Assembly (NCBI GenBank): GCA_050943135.1
Contig: JBMNOP010000021.1
Span: 1-40,524 of the forward strand
Reading direction: 5' to 3'
DNA: 40,524 nt
DNA from: RUG695 sp050943135
GTDB taxonomy: Bacteria > Planctomycetota > Planctomycetia > Pirellulales > Thermoguttaceae
Positions 1 through 8,258 of this stretch are shown piece after piece. Position numbers and translations under genes: made by a program. The notes beneath the pieces are model-generated. The model searched no databases, was not told where the DNA came from, and was given only the letters and a program-made list of their open reading frames with translations. Every line of letters begins with the position of its first letter. Positions within the stretch are counted from its first letter, which is position 1.

Positions 1-453
1 TTCTTCCGGAGCAGGAGCGACTTCATCGGCCGGCAGGGCCCCTTCGGAAGCGGGAGTGGCAGCGTCGTCCGATTGAGATTTTTCCGGAGCAGGAGCGACT
101 TCATCGGTCGGCAGGGCCTCTTCGGAAACGGGAGTGGCTTCGTCGTCCGATTGAGATTTTTCCGGAGCAGGAGCGACTTCATCGGTCGGCAGGGCCTCTT
201 CGGAAGCAGGGGCGGCAGCGTCGTCCGACTGGGTTACATCAGATGCAGGAGCAGCTTCATCGTTCGGCAGAGCTTCTTCGGAAGCGGGAGTGGTCTCGTC
301 GGCCTGAGTCTGAATCGCTTCGACCGCGGGAATGTCGCTTGTCGCGGAGGGTTGAGTATCGTCTTGGGTAAAAGCGGAAGGAACTGCAAGGAAAATCGCG
401 AGAAGAGCCGTCATGGCAATCCCGCAAAAACGCTTGGGGAATACGTTTCTCAT
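1..453 (-). CDS. Secreted acidic tandem-repeat protein, 3' end off window (possible SecD N-terminus)
   Basis: The frame is open from an ATG at 453 through the left edge (151 codons, no stop), so only the N-terminus is visible. It starts with a signal peptide or membrane anchor (MRNVFPKRFCGIAMTALLAI, then FLAVPSAFTQ). The rest is a low-complexity Ala/Pro/Glu/Asp region made of about four 26-residue repeats, for example EALPTDEVAPAPEKSQSDD. It follows yajC by about 60 bp on the same strand, which is where secD normally lies. My recollection is that some planctomycete SecD/SecDF proteins carry a signal peptide and an acidic Ala/Pro-rich stretch before the first conserved domain. SecD is therefore plausible but not proven, because no SecD domain is in view. 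The alternative is an unrelated acidic surface protein. Confidence 0.75.
   Translation of the reverse strand, partial: MRNVFPKRFCGIAMTALLAIFLAVPSAFTQDDTQPSATSDIPAVEAIQTQADETTPASEEALPNDEAAPASDVTQSDDAAAPASEEALPTDEVAPAPEKSQSDDEATPVSEEALPTDEVAPAPEKSQSDDAATPASEGALPADEVAPAPEE
4..300. repeat. 78-bp tandem repeat, about four copies
   Basis: The word ttccgga recurs at 4, 82 and 160, giving an exact period of 78 bp (26 codons). A fourth, more diverged unit lies at about 238-300. The three left-hand copies are nearly identical at DNA level, which suggests recent duplication or homogenisation. The repeat is in frame in the minus-strand secreted protein, so copy-number changes would leave the reading frame intact. 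Confidence 0.85.
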
Positions 454-512
454 AATAGAGGACTTTTCAATGGACAAATCATGTAGGTGAACGGTATTCG
501 GTTACCGGAAAC

Positions 513-902
513 TTATTTCTTCTCGGTCGCGGCCTGTCCTTCCTCGGATTTCTCCGGGAAAATGTAGTAGATGGACTGGATCGAAAAACGGATCTTGGTG
601 TTGTTGGACTCATCGACTTTTAGGACGACTTCGCCGCGTTCTCTGTCTACCGAATGAACCATGGCGATAATCCCACTGGATGTCATCACTTTGTCGTTCT
701 TTTTCAGGGAGTCGTACAGCCGCTTCATCTGTTTTTCTTGCTTGCGCTTCGGCAGAATAAAGAGAAGCCAGAATGCAACCAAAAGCAGAAAAACCATGAA
801 GGTCATGCTGAGGATCGTCTCTGACATACTTGGCTGCGGCCGGGCGGCTGCGGCGGTATCTTGGGCAAAGAGAGATAGCCGTGCGAGGGATTGGAATACC
901 AT
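513..902 (-). CDS. yajC: YajC, preprotein translocase accessory subunit
   Basis: A 129-residue protein. The start is the ATG at 902, preceded by a GGAGG seven bases upstream; longer versions of the frame lack a comparable ribosome-binding site. It has a short N-terminal stretch, then one membrane helix (ETILSMTFMVFLLLVAFWLL) followed directly by FILPKRKQEKQMKR, the typical YajC pattern of a helix followed by a basic cytoplasmic segment. The C-terminal domain contains LKKNDKVMTSSGIIAMVHSV, matching the conserved 'GD.VvT.gGi.G.V' core. YajC associates with SecDF-YidC and the SecYEG channel in the inner membrane. The next gene on this strand begins with a signal peptide and may be secD. Confidence 0.92.
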   Translation of the reverse strand: MVFQSLARLSLFAQDTAAAARPQPSMSETILSMTFMVFLLLVAFWLLFILPKRKQEKQMKRLYDSLKKNDKVMTSSGIIAMVHSVDRERGEVVLKVDESNNTKIRFSIQSIYYIFPEKSEEGQAATEKK

Positions 903-948
903 CGTTAAACCTCCGAAATCTGAGAATATACCAAACAACGCTCCAATT

Positions 949-2979
949 CTACAACGAGATCTCTTTTCCAACAAGGCCAGGTTGTATGAGTCGCCTTATC
1001 TTCTGCTGGTTCCGAATCGTTTGACGGATGTAGAAAGAGTGGGAAACCGGATCGATCCAGATCTTTCCCCTCTCTTTCGAATCGGGTTTCCAAGTTTCGG
1101 GCGCAACTTTTTCCCGAATTCGGTCGGCCAGGGCCAAAGCTTCGTCCAGCGAGACCTCTTCGTTGGGTGCGGCATAGAAATGGATTTCCGCGTCGACCTT
1201 TTCCCCTTGATCTCGAGAGGTTACCGCAATCAGATCTTCGGTAAGAATGACATAGTCGAGATTGAGCGGATCAAGGAGTGCGGTCAGGATCTGATCGATT
1301 GGCTTTTCGGAGGCGATCAGACTGACCGGTGTTTCCAGATCGGCTCCCAGGCCGGGAAGCGCGGCATAGTCGATGTAAAACCGGAGTTGATATTCTTTTC
1401 CCAGGAGAAGGAGTATCTCCGAAAGGGGAAGTGGACGAAGTAAACAGAGCGAGGCCGGGACTCCGAGTTTATTTTCCCAACAGAGGGTTTCGGGAATAAG
1501 GACTTCGGCCGCCGTAATTCTCTTTTGCGGAAGAAACCGAAGAGCACGGAGACAGTCGAGAAAAATTGCGGCGTTTTCAAGTGTCCGAGGATCTGCGGTG
1601 AGGCGCAATGTCGTTCCCTCGACTTTGAGTTCCGGTGTAGGGGATTCTTCCTCGTCCCGGAACGCTACGTCCAAAACCAGGTCATGCAGAGCCGATTCGA
1701 GCAGGGGGAGTGTCAGAACTTCCGGAAAAACCGACTCGGGGATTTCTCCCGACTCGGCAGGCGCTTCTGCGGCCTCCGGTGGGGGAGTGAGGAGATCGGA
1801 ACAATCGAAAGAGACCTCTTCCGTCTCATCGGTAAATGACGAGGGGAGCGAAAGACATACGCGGTCGTCGAGCCGTTCGACTTCCAGAGCAAAAGAGGTC
1901 GAAAACTCATTGAGGAATTCCCGCGCCGTCACGTCGTTTCCCTCATAGTTGGTACGTTTCTCCCAAAAGAAAACCGGGGTCGGAAACGCCGTCCAATTCA
2001 ACTGAACCGGGATACCGGTAAGCTGGTAGAAAACACGAATAAAGTCGGAAAGCCCCGCCTCGGACAACCTGATCTTGCGGAACGTCAAATCAAGGCGTTT
2101 TGAAAGGTCGATCGACTCGGGAATGATCTCGGAAATCCGGGCAAATGTCGCGGTAATATCACGGTCGGAGTAGGTATCGACGTCAAACGCCTCTGATTCT
2201 CCCTCGCTGTTTTCTTCATTCGGTTCAGGTTGCGATTCAGCGGTTTGCGATTTTGTGGTTTGTGGTTCGGAGGATTCCGTCAGACTCGGCTGCTCGTCGG
2301 AATGCTCGTCGGCCTCGGCGGGTTCCTCGGGCGAACTCCCTTCGTCGGGGGAGAGATCCTCTCGGGAAAGACCGACAGATTCGTCAGGGAACTGAAAGTC
2401 GGGAAAGTAGTTGTCGGAGAGACTCTCTTGCTCTGGGGCATCGGTTTCGGGGTAGACGTCTTCTTCGGGAAACCCGTCGGCCGAGGAAGGTTCCAATTCT
2501 TCGGCGGTTTCGTCGGGGAGGATCGGAGTCTGGGGTGGCTCAACCGATTCTTCGATGCGGGTGGGTTTGTCTCCGGCCTCGGGAAGATTGGCTCGGTTCG
2601 ATTGGATCAGGTAAAAGATGATCGCCACCAACAGGAGGATGATCGTGCTGAGGAGTGTTATCAAAAGGGGGGTGGGAAGTCCGAATATCATTTCGGCGGC
2701 ATCGGCGATTTGCTGATCGTCGGACCCGTCGTCTCCGGTCACCTCTTCCCCCGGATCTTCCGTGACGTTCTCTTTGTCGAAAGAAGACGGCGAAGAATCC
2801 TCGGTCGGTTCCGTGGAAGGTTCTTCCTGTTTGGGCTGCAAATCGTCGCCGTCAAATTCGATCGCAAAAGCCGCTCCGCACCGCGGACAGGCGATATTTG
2901 CCGTCGACCGCCCGATGTTTTCGATCGAAAGAATGACGCCGCACTCGGGACAGATAACTTCCAAAGAGTGATTTTCCAC
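949..2979 (-). CDS. Zinc-ribbon, single-pass membrane protein with two STN-like domains
   Basis: 676 residues from a GTG at 2979, with GAGGA about ten bases upstream. A zinc ribbon is at the N-terminus (C10-x2-C13 and C31-x2-C34). An acidic Glu/Asp/Ser/Pro linker follows, then one membrane helix (LLITLLSTIILLLVAIIFYL), then a second very acidic linker. The C-terminal half contains two stretches resembling secretin/TonB short N-terminal (STN) domains: one around LRKIRLSEAGLSDFIRVFYQ-type sequence, where LSDFIRVFYQLTGIPVQLNW is followed by a second lobe, and one around LPLSEILLLLGKEYQLRFYI. This predicts a cytoplasmic zinc ribbon and a periplasmic or paryphoplasmic STN-like region. It ends 46 bp before yajC and is probably cotranscribed with it. 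Function is unknown; the STN assignment rests on motif shape only. Confidence 0.8.
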   Translation of the reverse strand: MENHSLEVICPECGVILSIENIGRSTANIACPRCGAAFAIEFDGDDLQPKQEEPSTEPTEDSSPSSFDKENVTEDPGEEVTGDDGSDDQQIADAAEMIFGLPTPLLITLLSTIILLLVAIIFYLIQSNRANLPEAGDKPTRIEESVEPPQTPILPDETAEELEPSSADGFPEEDVYPETDAPEQESLSDNYFPDFQFPDESVGLSREDLSPDEGSSPEEPAEADEHSDEQPSLTESSEPQTTKSQTAESQPEPNEENSEGESEAFDVDTYSDRDITATFARISEIIPESIDLSKRLDLTFRKIRLSEAGLSDFIRVFYQLTGIPVQLNWTAFPTPVFFWEKRTNYEGNDVTAREFLNEFSTSFALEVERLDDRVCLSLPSSFTDETEEVSFDCSDLLTPPPEAAEAPAESGEIPESVFPEVLTLPLLESALHDLVLDVAFRDEEESPTPELKVEGTTLRLTADPRTLENAAIFLDCLRALRFLPQKRITAAEVLIPETLCWENKLGVPASLCLLRPLPLSEILLLLGKEYQLRFYIDYAALPGLGADLETPVSLIASEKPIDQILTALLDPLNLDYVILTEDLIAVTSRDQGEKVDAEIHFYAAPNEEVSLDEALALADRIREKVAPETWKPDSKERGKIWIDPVSHSFYIRQTIRNQQKIRRLIQPGLVGKEISL

Positions 2980-3113
2980 GCGATATGTCCTCGTCTTCCC
3001 GACGGGAGACTTCCCTTAAGCCGATTTTAAGGTAACATAAACCACGGCGTCATTCTATCAAACAGGTCCCGATAAGGCAATTGGATTCTCCCTTTTTCTT
3101 GAAGATTTGTGCT

Positions 3114-4466
3114 ATGGCAGGAACACTAAACATCCTCTGGGTCGACGGTCATCACGAAGACATTCCGGAAAAAATTGCCCTGCTACGAAAAAAGCTCAGC
3201 CCGCAAGGGGATATCGTCAGTCCCAAAGGACGACAAAAAACGATCGAAACGTTTGGCGAGGCACTCACGCCTCAGGAAGTCGTTAAACGGATCTGCCGAG
3301 ATATCGCCACCAAAGGAATCGACGCTCTTCTCGATTATAACCGAAGGATCGACGGCGTCGACCTGGCGCGCGAGACGATTCGCGTCCCGGAATCGGAAAT
3401 CGAGACGGCCCATCAACACGCCGATCCCGAATACCTGAAGGCGATCCGCCGAATCCGCAAAAACATCGTCGCTTTTCAAGAAGCGATCCTTCATCAAGAT
3501 GTCCGCATCGAGCGGCCCGGCGGGTGGCTCGCCGAAAGATATCTTCCCCTCAACCGAGTCGGAATCTGCGTGCCCGGCGGTGAGGCGGCGTACCCCTCGA
3601 CCGTCCTGATGACAGCGATTCCCGCGCAGGTTGCCGGCGTCAAAGAGATTGCCGTGATGGCACCCCCCACCCCCTATGGTTCTTACAATGCCGACCTTCT
3701 GGCCGCGCTGCGTGAAATCGGGATTACCGAAGTCTACCGCATGGGGGGTGCGCAGGGGGTCGCCGCGTTTGCCTACGGTGTCGAGGGAATTCCGGCCGTC
3801 GATAAAATCGTCGGCCCGGGGAACCTGTTTGTCGCACTGGCCAAGAAGACCGTTTACGGCAGCGTCGACATCGATTCGATTGCCGGACCGAGCGAAGTGG
3901 TTGTTATCGTCGATGATTCAACCCGTGCCGACTTTACCGCTTACGATCTGTTGGCGCAGTCGGAACACGCACCCGGTTCAAGCATTCTGATCGGTTGGAA
4001 CGAGGCCAAACTACGAGAAGTCGTTGCCGAGCTCGAAAAGCGGATCGACAAGATCGAGCGTGGGGAAGCCGCCCGTTTCGCGCTTGAAGAATTCGGCGCG
4101 GTCATTCTGACCAAAGGAGAGGACGAGGCCTGCCAAATCACCGATCTCATCGCCCCGGAACACCTGCATATTGCCACGAGGAATGCCGAGGCCCTGGCCG
4201 AAAAGATCTCGCATGCCGGGGCGATTTTTCTGGGGAACTATACACCGGTCGCCGTGGGAGACTACGCGGCAGGCCCTTCGCACGTCCTGCCGACCGGCGG
4301 GACGGCTCGGTTTGCCAGCGGCCTGACCTGTAATGATTTCCTCCGTTCGAACAGTCTGATCTTTTTCAGTCATGAGGGGTTGATAGAGATGGCCGACGAT
4401 ATTCACCGGATCGCAACCGTGGAAGGGTTGACGGCACACCGGGAAAGTGTTGATATTAGAAGGTAA
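3114..4466 (+). CDS. hisD: Histidinol dehydrogenase HisD
   Basis: HisD oxidises L-histidinol to L-histidine with two NAD+ in the cytosol, the last two steps of histidine synthesis. The frame can extend to a TTG at 3081, but ATG at 3114 (MAGTLNILWV) is the more natural start and gives 450 residues, close to the family's usual 430-440. Family signatures are clear: the glycine-rich VPGGEAAYPSTVLMTAIPA segment, GGAQGVAAFAYG, KIVGPGNLFVALAKK, the DSIAGPSEVVVI stretch, LLAQSEHAPGSSIL with the metal-ligand Gln/His region, and IAPEHLHI near the C-terminus. It stands apart from hisG/hisI elsewhere in the window, so the pathway genes are scattered. It converges on the nfo gene with only four bases between stop codons. 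Confidence 0.96.
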   Translation: MAGTLNILWVDGHHEDIPEKIALLRKKLSPQGDIVSPKGRQKTIETFGEALTPQEVVKRICRDIATKGIDALLDYNRRIDGVDLARETIRVPESEIETAHQHADPEYLKAIRRIRKNIVAFQEAILHQDVRIERPGGWLAERYLPLNRVGICVPGGEAAYPSTVLMTAIPAQVAGVKEIAVMAPPTPYGSYNADLLAALREIGITEVYRMGGAQGVAAFAYGVEGIPAVDKIVGPGNLFVALAKKTVYGSVDIDSIAGPSEVVVIVDDSTRADFTAYDLLAQSEHAPGSSILIGWNEAKLREVVAELEKRIDKIERGEAARFALEEFGAVILTKGEDEACQITDLIAPEHLHIATRNAEALAEKISHAGAIFLGNYTPVAVGDYAAGPSHVLPTGGTARFASGLTCNDFLRSNSLIFFSHEGLIEMADDIHRIATVEGLTAHRESVDIRR

Positions 4467-4470
4467 AAAA

Positions 4471-5337
4471 TCAGTCGCCCATCAGGCCGCGTAGCGTCCG
4501 CAGGTTGACGACGTCCCATTCCACCGTTTCCCCATCGACTTCGACGGTCCCCTTGGGGGTTTCGAGTACCATCGGTAGCTCGACAAAGCGGCGATCGTTG
4601 ACAATGAACCGAAACGCGTCCAAACCGATCATGCCGCGGCCAATTGCGGCGTGTCTGTCGACACGGCTCGCACGCTCTTTCACCGAATCGTTGAGGTGAA
4701 GCGCCTTCAGGCGATTGAGTCCGATGATGCGATCGAACTCCGCCATCATCTTTTCATATTTTTCCCGCGTGTCGAATTCATACCCCGCGGCGAACACGTG
4801 GCAGGTATCGAAACAGACGGCGAGTCGGTCCGGAAAGTTACAAAGCCCGATAATCTCGGCCAGGTGCTCGAACCGGCTTCCCAAAGAGGTCCCCTGCCCC
4901 GCTGTCGTTTCCAGAAAGATTTGCGCCGAAGGAGCGGCTTCTTGAAATGCAAGATCGAGTGACTCGGCGACGAGACGAAGCCCCGATGCCTCGGTTCCGG
5001 TGGTAAAGGCTCCCGGATGCATCACCACACCCCTCACCCCCAAAACATCGGCACGGTTGAGTTCATCGATGATCGCCTTGACCGATTTTGCCCGAAGTTC
5101 TTCGTTGGGAGAAGCCGCGTTGATTAAATAGGAAACATGGATGATCGGACTGTGGCACCCGGTCTCATGCAGAGCGACACGGAAGTTCTTCGCCGCTTCG
5201 GACGTGATCGGTTTGGCCGTCCACCGGTTGCTGTTCTTTGAGAAGATCTGAAGTGTATCGAAACCGTTCCTTTTGACCTTCCGGACGGCTTGGTCGAAAC
5301 CTTCGGCAATCGATTCGTGAACTCCGAAAAGCGGCAT
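4471..5337 (-). CDS. nfo: Endonuclease IV (AP endonuclease) Nfo
   Basis: 288 residues, normal length for the family. The enzyme cuts DNA 5' to abasic sites and trims blocked 3' ends in base excision repair, using three Zn ions in a TIM barrel. Metal and signature segments are present: LGVRGVVMHPGAF, FLETTAGQGTSLG, VCFDTCHVFAAGYEF, KALHLNDSVKERASRVDRHA followed by IGRGMIG, and LETPKG near the end. The start ATG at 5337 has a good ribosome-binding region (GGGAGAAGGA just upstream). It lies 77 bp downstream of the RNase HII-like gene and is probably the last gene of the sigma factor / RNase / Nfo group. Confidence 0.95.
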   Translation of the reverse strand: MPLFGVHESIAEGFDQAVRKVKRNGFDTLQIFSKNSNRWTAKPITSEAAKNFRVALHETGCHSPIIHVSYLINAASPNEELRAKSVKAIIDELNRADVLGVRGVVMHPGAFTTGTEASGLRLVAESLDLAFQEAAPSAQIFLETTAGQGTSLGSRFEHLAEIIGLCNFPDRLAVCFDTCHVFAAGYEFDTREKYEKMMAEFDRIIGLNRLKALHLNDSVKERASRVDRHAAIGRGMIGLDAFRFIVNDRRFVELPMVLETPKGTVEVDGETVEWDVVNLRTLRGLMGD

Positions 5338-5414
5338 TCTTCCTTCTCCCTTTTTGGCAGGCGTTTTTTGGCGGGTTCCGTTAAAGGTACGACCGCCGCT
5401 TGAGCTATCATACC

Positions 5415-6449
5415 CTATTTTTTTCGCCAGAAAAGAGGATCGCCGATCCCTTCCGCTTGCCGAATCGGATCGATCTCGTCGCGAAACCGTTTCGCATCGA
5501 CCGGATAGCCCGCGGTCGGCTTCAAGCCGGAAAGACGCTTACACCAATAGCGGTTGAACGCCTTCATCGACACCTCTCGCTGGTACTTACTCAGTATCGA
5601 TGCCAGCGCCGAGGGGATATTCGATTCTCCCTTCGCCTGGAAGATCACGGTGAACTGACCTCGAGAAAGAGGGAAACGGTAGCGGCTCACCTCACGGGTT
5701 TCCACTTCGATCTGAAAGATTGCATCAGGGAAAAATTCGGTCAGCAGGTCACCATAGTGGTTTCTTCCCCCCAACTTATCACAGCAGAGGATGATCTCCT
5801 TTTCCTCACAAGACGATTCCTCAAGGAGCGGCATGATCAGGGATTGGGCGGTTTGCAGGGTAACCGCGGCAAGCAATTCACTTTTGAGCCCCAGCCGATC
5901 GACAAGGAGATTAAACTCATGCGGCTGAACACGGCGGCTTCGTATTCCGAAAAGGGAAATTCCTTCTTGTTCGAGCCGTGCGTTCGTTTTCTCCCGATCG
6001 ATGGCAAACGATTCGAGCCATCCGTCTTCGGTCGTCAGTGGCAGAGAAAAAACCGACTCCTGCTCCCAAGGAGGGATAAATTTTCTTTCCGACTCCGGAG
6101 AAGCCGAAAAGGATCGAAATATGTCGAGCCAGGGAGAGGAAATGACCGGCTCGTGTTTAAGGGATTCACGGAAAAGGGGAAGCTCGTCGGAGCGACTTGC
6201 CACGGTTTCGTAAGCATAAAAGAAAGAACGTTCCAGAGGTGCCAGTCGACCGGAATGATAAAGTTTTTTTGAATCGCAGATCCGGAAGCCTTTTTTATCT
6301 TCAAAGCAGCTTCCGGCCCTTTTGTTCAATAGCGAAAGGGGGTCTTCGGAACGGGGAAGCTCGGCGCTCCATAAAGAGGCTGAAACCGACAACGGTCCCA
6401 GGTTCGGGCCGTAACCGGCTTCATCGGTTCCGCAAAAGAAGTACTTCAT
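5415..6449 (-). CDS. RNase HII-like protein, long divergent form
   Basis: 344 residues. The N-terminus GTDEAGYGPNLGPLSVSA closely mirrors the RNase HII signature (DEAGRGPLAGPVV), with D9-E10 as the first two catalytic acids. DSKKLY matches the conserved 'DSK.L' motif, CCDKLGGRNHYGDLL supplies a third acid, SILSKYQREVSMKAFNRYW resembles the 'SI.AKV.RD' helix, and PTAGYPVDAKRF resembles the 'GYPT' substrate-binding region. Typical RNase HII is about 200-220 residues, so about 120 extra residues (roughly 60-180) are inserted between the first strands and the rest of the fold. The likely activity is RNA hydrolysis in RNA/DNA hybrids, but this is inferred. It starts 15 bp after the primary sigma factor stop, so it is probably in that operon. 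Confidence 0.8.
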   Translation of the reverse strand: MKYFFCGTDEAGYGPNLGPLSVSASLWSAELPRSEDPLSLLNKRAGSCFEDKKGFRICDSKKLYHSGRLAPLERSFFYAYETVASRSDELPLFRESLKHEPVISSPWLDIFRSFSASPESERKFIPPWEQESVFSLPLTTEDGWLESFAIDREKTNARLEQEGISLFGIRSRRVQPHEFNLLVDRLGLKSELLAAVTLQTAQSLIMPLLEESSCEEKEIILCCDKLGGRNHYGDLLTEFFPDAIFQIEVETREVSRYRFPLSRGQFTVIFQAKGESNIPSALASILSKYQREVSMKAFNRYWCKRLSGLKPTAGYPVDAKRFRDEIDPIRQAEGIGDPLFWRKK

Positions 6450-6464
6450 CTCGGTTGCTCGGGG

Positions 6465-8051
6465 CTAAAAGATTTCGGCTACCGGCGAGGAAGAAGGTGG
6501 GGGTGAAAGGATGTCTGCGAATCCGCAAAGCGGTTTGCAACGGACCGGGACCTGTAACTTGCGGACGGCTTTTGCCTCGATTTGTCGCACACGTTCCCGA
6601 GTCACTTCAAAAATTTTCCCGACTTCTTCCAATGTGTAATTGTACCCGTCGACAAATCCGTAGCGGAGGCGGATGATATCACGCTCACGTTCCGTAAGGG
6701 CCGATAAGATCTCTTCGAGCATTCGACGGAGTTCCGCACGACCGATTTCAACCATCGGATCAACCTGACGATGGTCTACGAGAAGATCCCGATAAACACT
6801 TTCGTTCTCGTCCCCGATCGGAGTGTCGAGTGAAAGGGGCTGACGACTGAAACGAAGGGCTTTGGCAAGATCCGCCGGCTTCACCCCGGAAGAATGAGAA
6901 ATTTCGGCCAGGGACTTCCGCGGTTCACCGGAAGCGGAAATCTCCTTCGAGGTGGCACGAACCGCGTTGACCGACTCGATCAAATGCGCCGGGATGCGAA
7001 TATTTTTCCCCTGTTCGGAAAGAGCCCGCGTGATCGCTTGATGGATCCACCAGGTCGCGTAGGTCGAGAATTTACACCCACGCTTATACTCGAACTTCTC
7101 GACGGCACGCATCAAACCGGTGTTTCCCTCCTGAATCAGGTCGAGAAAACCGAGGCCGCGATTTTTATATTTCTTCGCGATACTGACAACCAAGCGAAGG
7201 TTTCCTGCCGAGAAATCTCGTTTTGCTTCGCCATATTTTTCGGCCGCTGCGTCCAGACGCGGGAGTTTTTGCCGCAGGCTCGCGGTCGTTTCACCGGTAA
7301 TACGCATGAGACGCGAGAGACGTTTGCGCAACAGGCGTAATTTTGCTTCAACTTCGGGGGTTCTATTCCGTTGCGGATTCCTGCTCTTGATTTTCCGAAT
7401 CAACTCGTGTGTCTGAACCATCCGAGACTCCATCTTGCGAAGTTCTTCGAGATAAGGTTCGAGAATCGCGTGACGAATTCTCAGTTCGCTCAGAAGCCGA
7501 TAGGCTTTTTGGCGACGTAACGAAAGACGGTGCAGGGAGAGACTCCGTTGTTCCGGGGAAAATCGAGGACTGCGGGCGCGCACGACGTCTCTGCGATTTT
7601 CCTCGATAATCTTATGGAGTGTATTCAGGTGCGGGTCCAAAAGACCATTCAGATGCTTTTTACGCACGGCATCGGTAACCGAAACGTCAACGGTACGGTC
7701 AAGACGTAATTTCCCGTTTTTAACCTTTTGAAGAAGGAGAACGGCTGCACGAATGATATAGTCAAGACGGAAAAGATGTTTGCGAAAGACCGCTCGGGTT
7801 TCTTCGATTCGAAGGGCGGCTCGTTTCTCTTCGGCCGGGGTCATGATCGGAGTTTCTCCCATTTGAATCAGATAGAGTCGTACCGGATCGTCTAACAATG
7901 TATCGGAATTGACTCCCTTCTTAGGGGCGGGCCGGGTGACCTCATCGACTGAATCGTCTTGGTCATCGAGATCGTCGGACCAAAGGTCATCATTCGTAAG
8001 ATCGCCGTAATCATCCGAGATGTCGCCTTTGTCCAGATCATTTCCTACCAT
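6465..8051 (-). CDS. rpoD: Primary RNA polymerase sigma factor RpoD/SigA
   Basis: 528 residues. The acidic N-terminus (1-40) is followed by region 1.2 (DDPVRLYLIQMGETPIMTPA, about 54-75) and a long basic, helical non-conserved region (about 90-280). Region 2 (284-355) carries NLRLVVSIAKKYKNRGLGFL, DLIQEGNTGLMRAVEKF, the -10-recognition/melting stretch YATWWIHQAITRAL, and IRIPAHLIE. Region 3 is about 356-430. Region 4 (about 437-500) has LTERERDIIRLRYG and the -35-recognition helix TLEEVGKIFEVTRERVRQIE. The usual C-terminal 'RHPSRSR.LR.FL' is changed to QVPVRCKPLCGFADIL, followed by a 14-residue Pro/Ser-rich tail. It directs housekeeping transcription and is probably cotranscribed with the RNase HII-like gene. 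Confidence 0.95.
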   Translation of the reverse strand: MVGNDLDKGDISDDYGDLTNDDLWSDDLDDQDDSVDEVTRPAPKKGVNSDTLLDDPVRLYLIQMGETPIMTPAEEKRAALRIEETRAVFRKHLFRLDYIIRAAVLLLQKVKNGKLRLDRTVDVSVTDAVRKKHLNGLLDPHLNTLHKIIEENRRDVVRARSPRFSPEQRSLSLHRLSLRRQKAYRLLSELRIRHAILEPYLEELRKMESRMVQTHELIRKIKSRNPQRNRTPEVEAKLRLLRKRLSRLMRITGETTASLRQKLPRLDAAAEKYGEAKRDFSAGNLRLVVSIAKKYKNRGLGFLDLIQEGNTGLMRAVEKFEYKRGCKFSTYATWWIHQAITRALSEQGKNIRIPAHLIESVNAVRATSKEISASGEPRKSLAEISHSSGVKPADLAKALRFSRQPLSLDTPIGDENESVYRDLLVDHRQVDPMVEIGRAELRRMLEEILSALTERERDIIRLRYGFVDGYNYTLEEVGKIFEVTRERVRQIEAKAVRKLQVPVRCKPLCGFADILSPPPSSSPVAEIF

Positions 8052-8099
8052 TCTCGTTCTCCGTTGTTGGCTTCCTTGGTTAAAAAACCTTACCAGGTC

Positions 8100-8105
8100 A
8101 TTATA
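8100..8105 (-). promoter_or_regulatory. Possible -10 element for the rpoD operon
   Basis: The minus strand reads a perfect TATAAT here, 48 bases upstream of the rpoD start codon. No convincing -35 hexamer lies 16-18 bases further up, so this is a weak promoter call. Confidence 0.35.
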
Positions 8106-8207
8106 TCTTATCTAAATTACTTTCCATTGCTATTTTGACTGTTTGGCAAAATTTCTCGAATGTCGCCCCGTCACTTTCGTTAAAAAAGTAAAATCCCGCA
8201 AATTCTG

Positions 8208-8237
8208 TTGTCGAGAGGGCAGAAAACGGGGTACACT
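8208..8237 (+). promoter_or_regulatory. Possible sigma-70 promoter for cmk
   Basis: TTGTCG at 8208-8213 and TACACT at 8232-8237 are separated by 18 bases. If this is the real promoter, transcription begins at about 8245 and the cmk start must be at or after 8259. Confidence 0.35.
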
Positions 8238-8258
8238 TACCATTCGTTTAAGGTTAGA

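Noticed and set aside
1..300. CRISPR-like array from the 78-bp repeats
   Set aside because: Repeats are contiguous with no spacers and are in frame inside a protein-coding region.
661..1443. 260-codon plus-strand frame antisense to yajC and the zinc-ribbon gene
   Set aside because: It overlaps two well-supported genes, has no family motifs or ribosome-binding site, and is rich in residues typical of a reverse-frame shadow.
2230..3030. 266-codon plus-strand frame
   Set aside because: Antisense shadow of the acidic linker of the zinc-ribbon protein; Gly/Arg-rich and without known domains.
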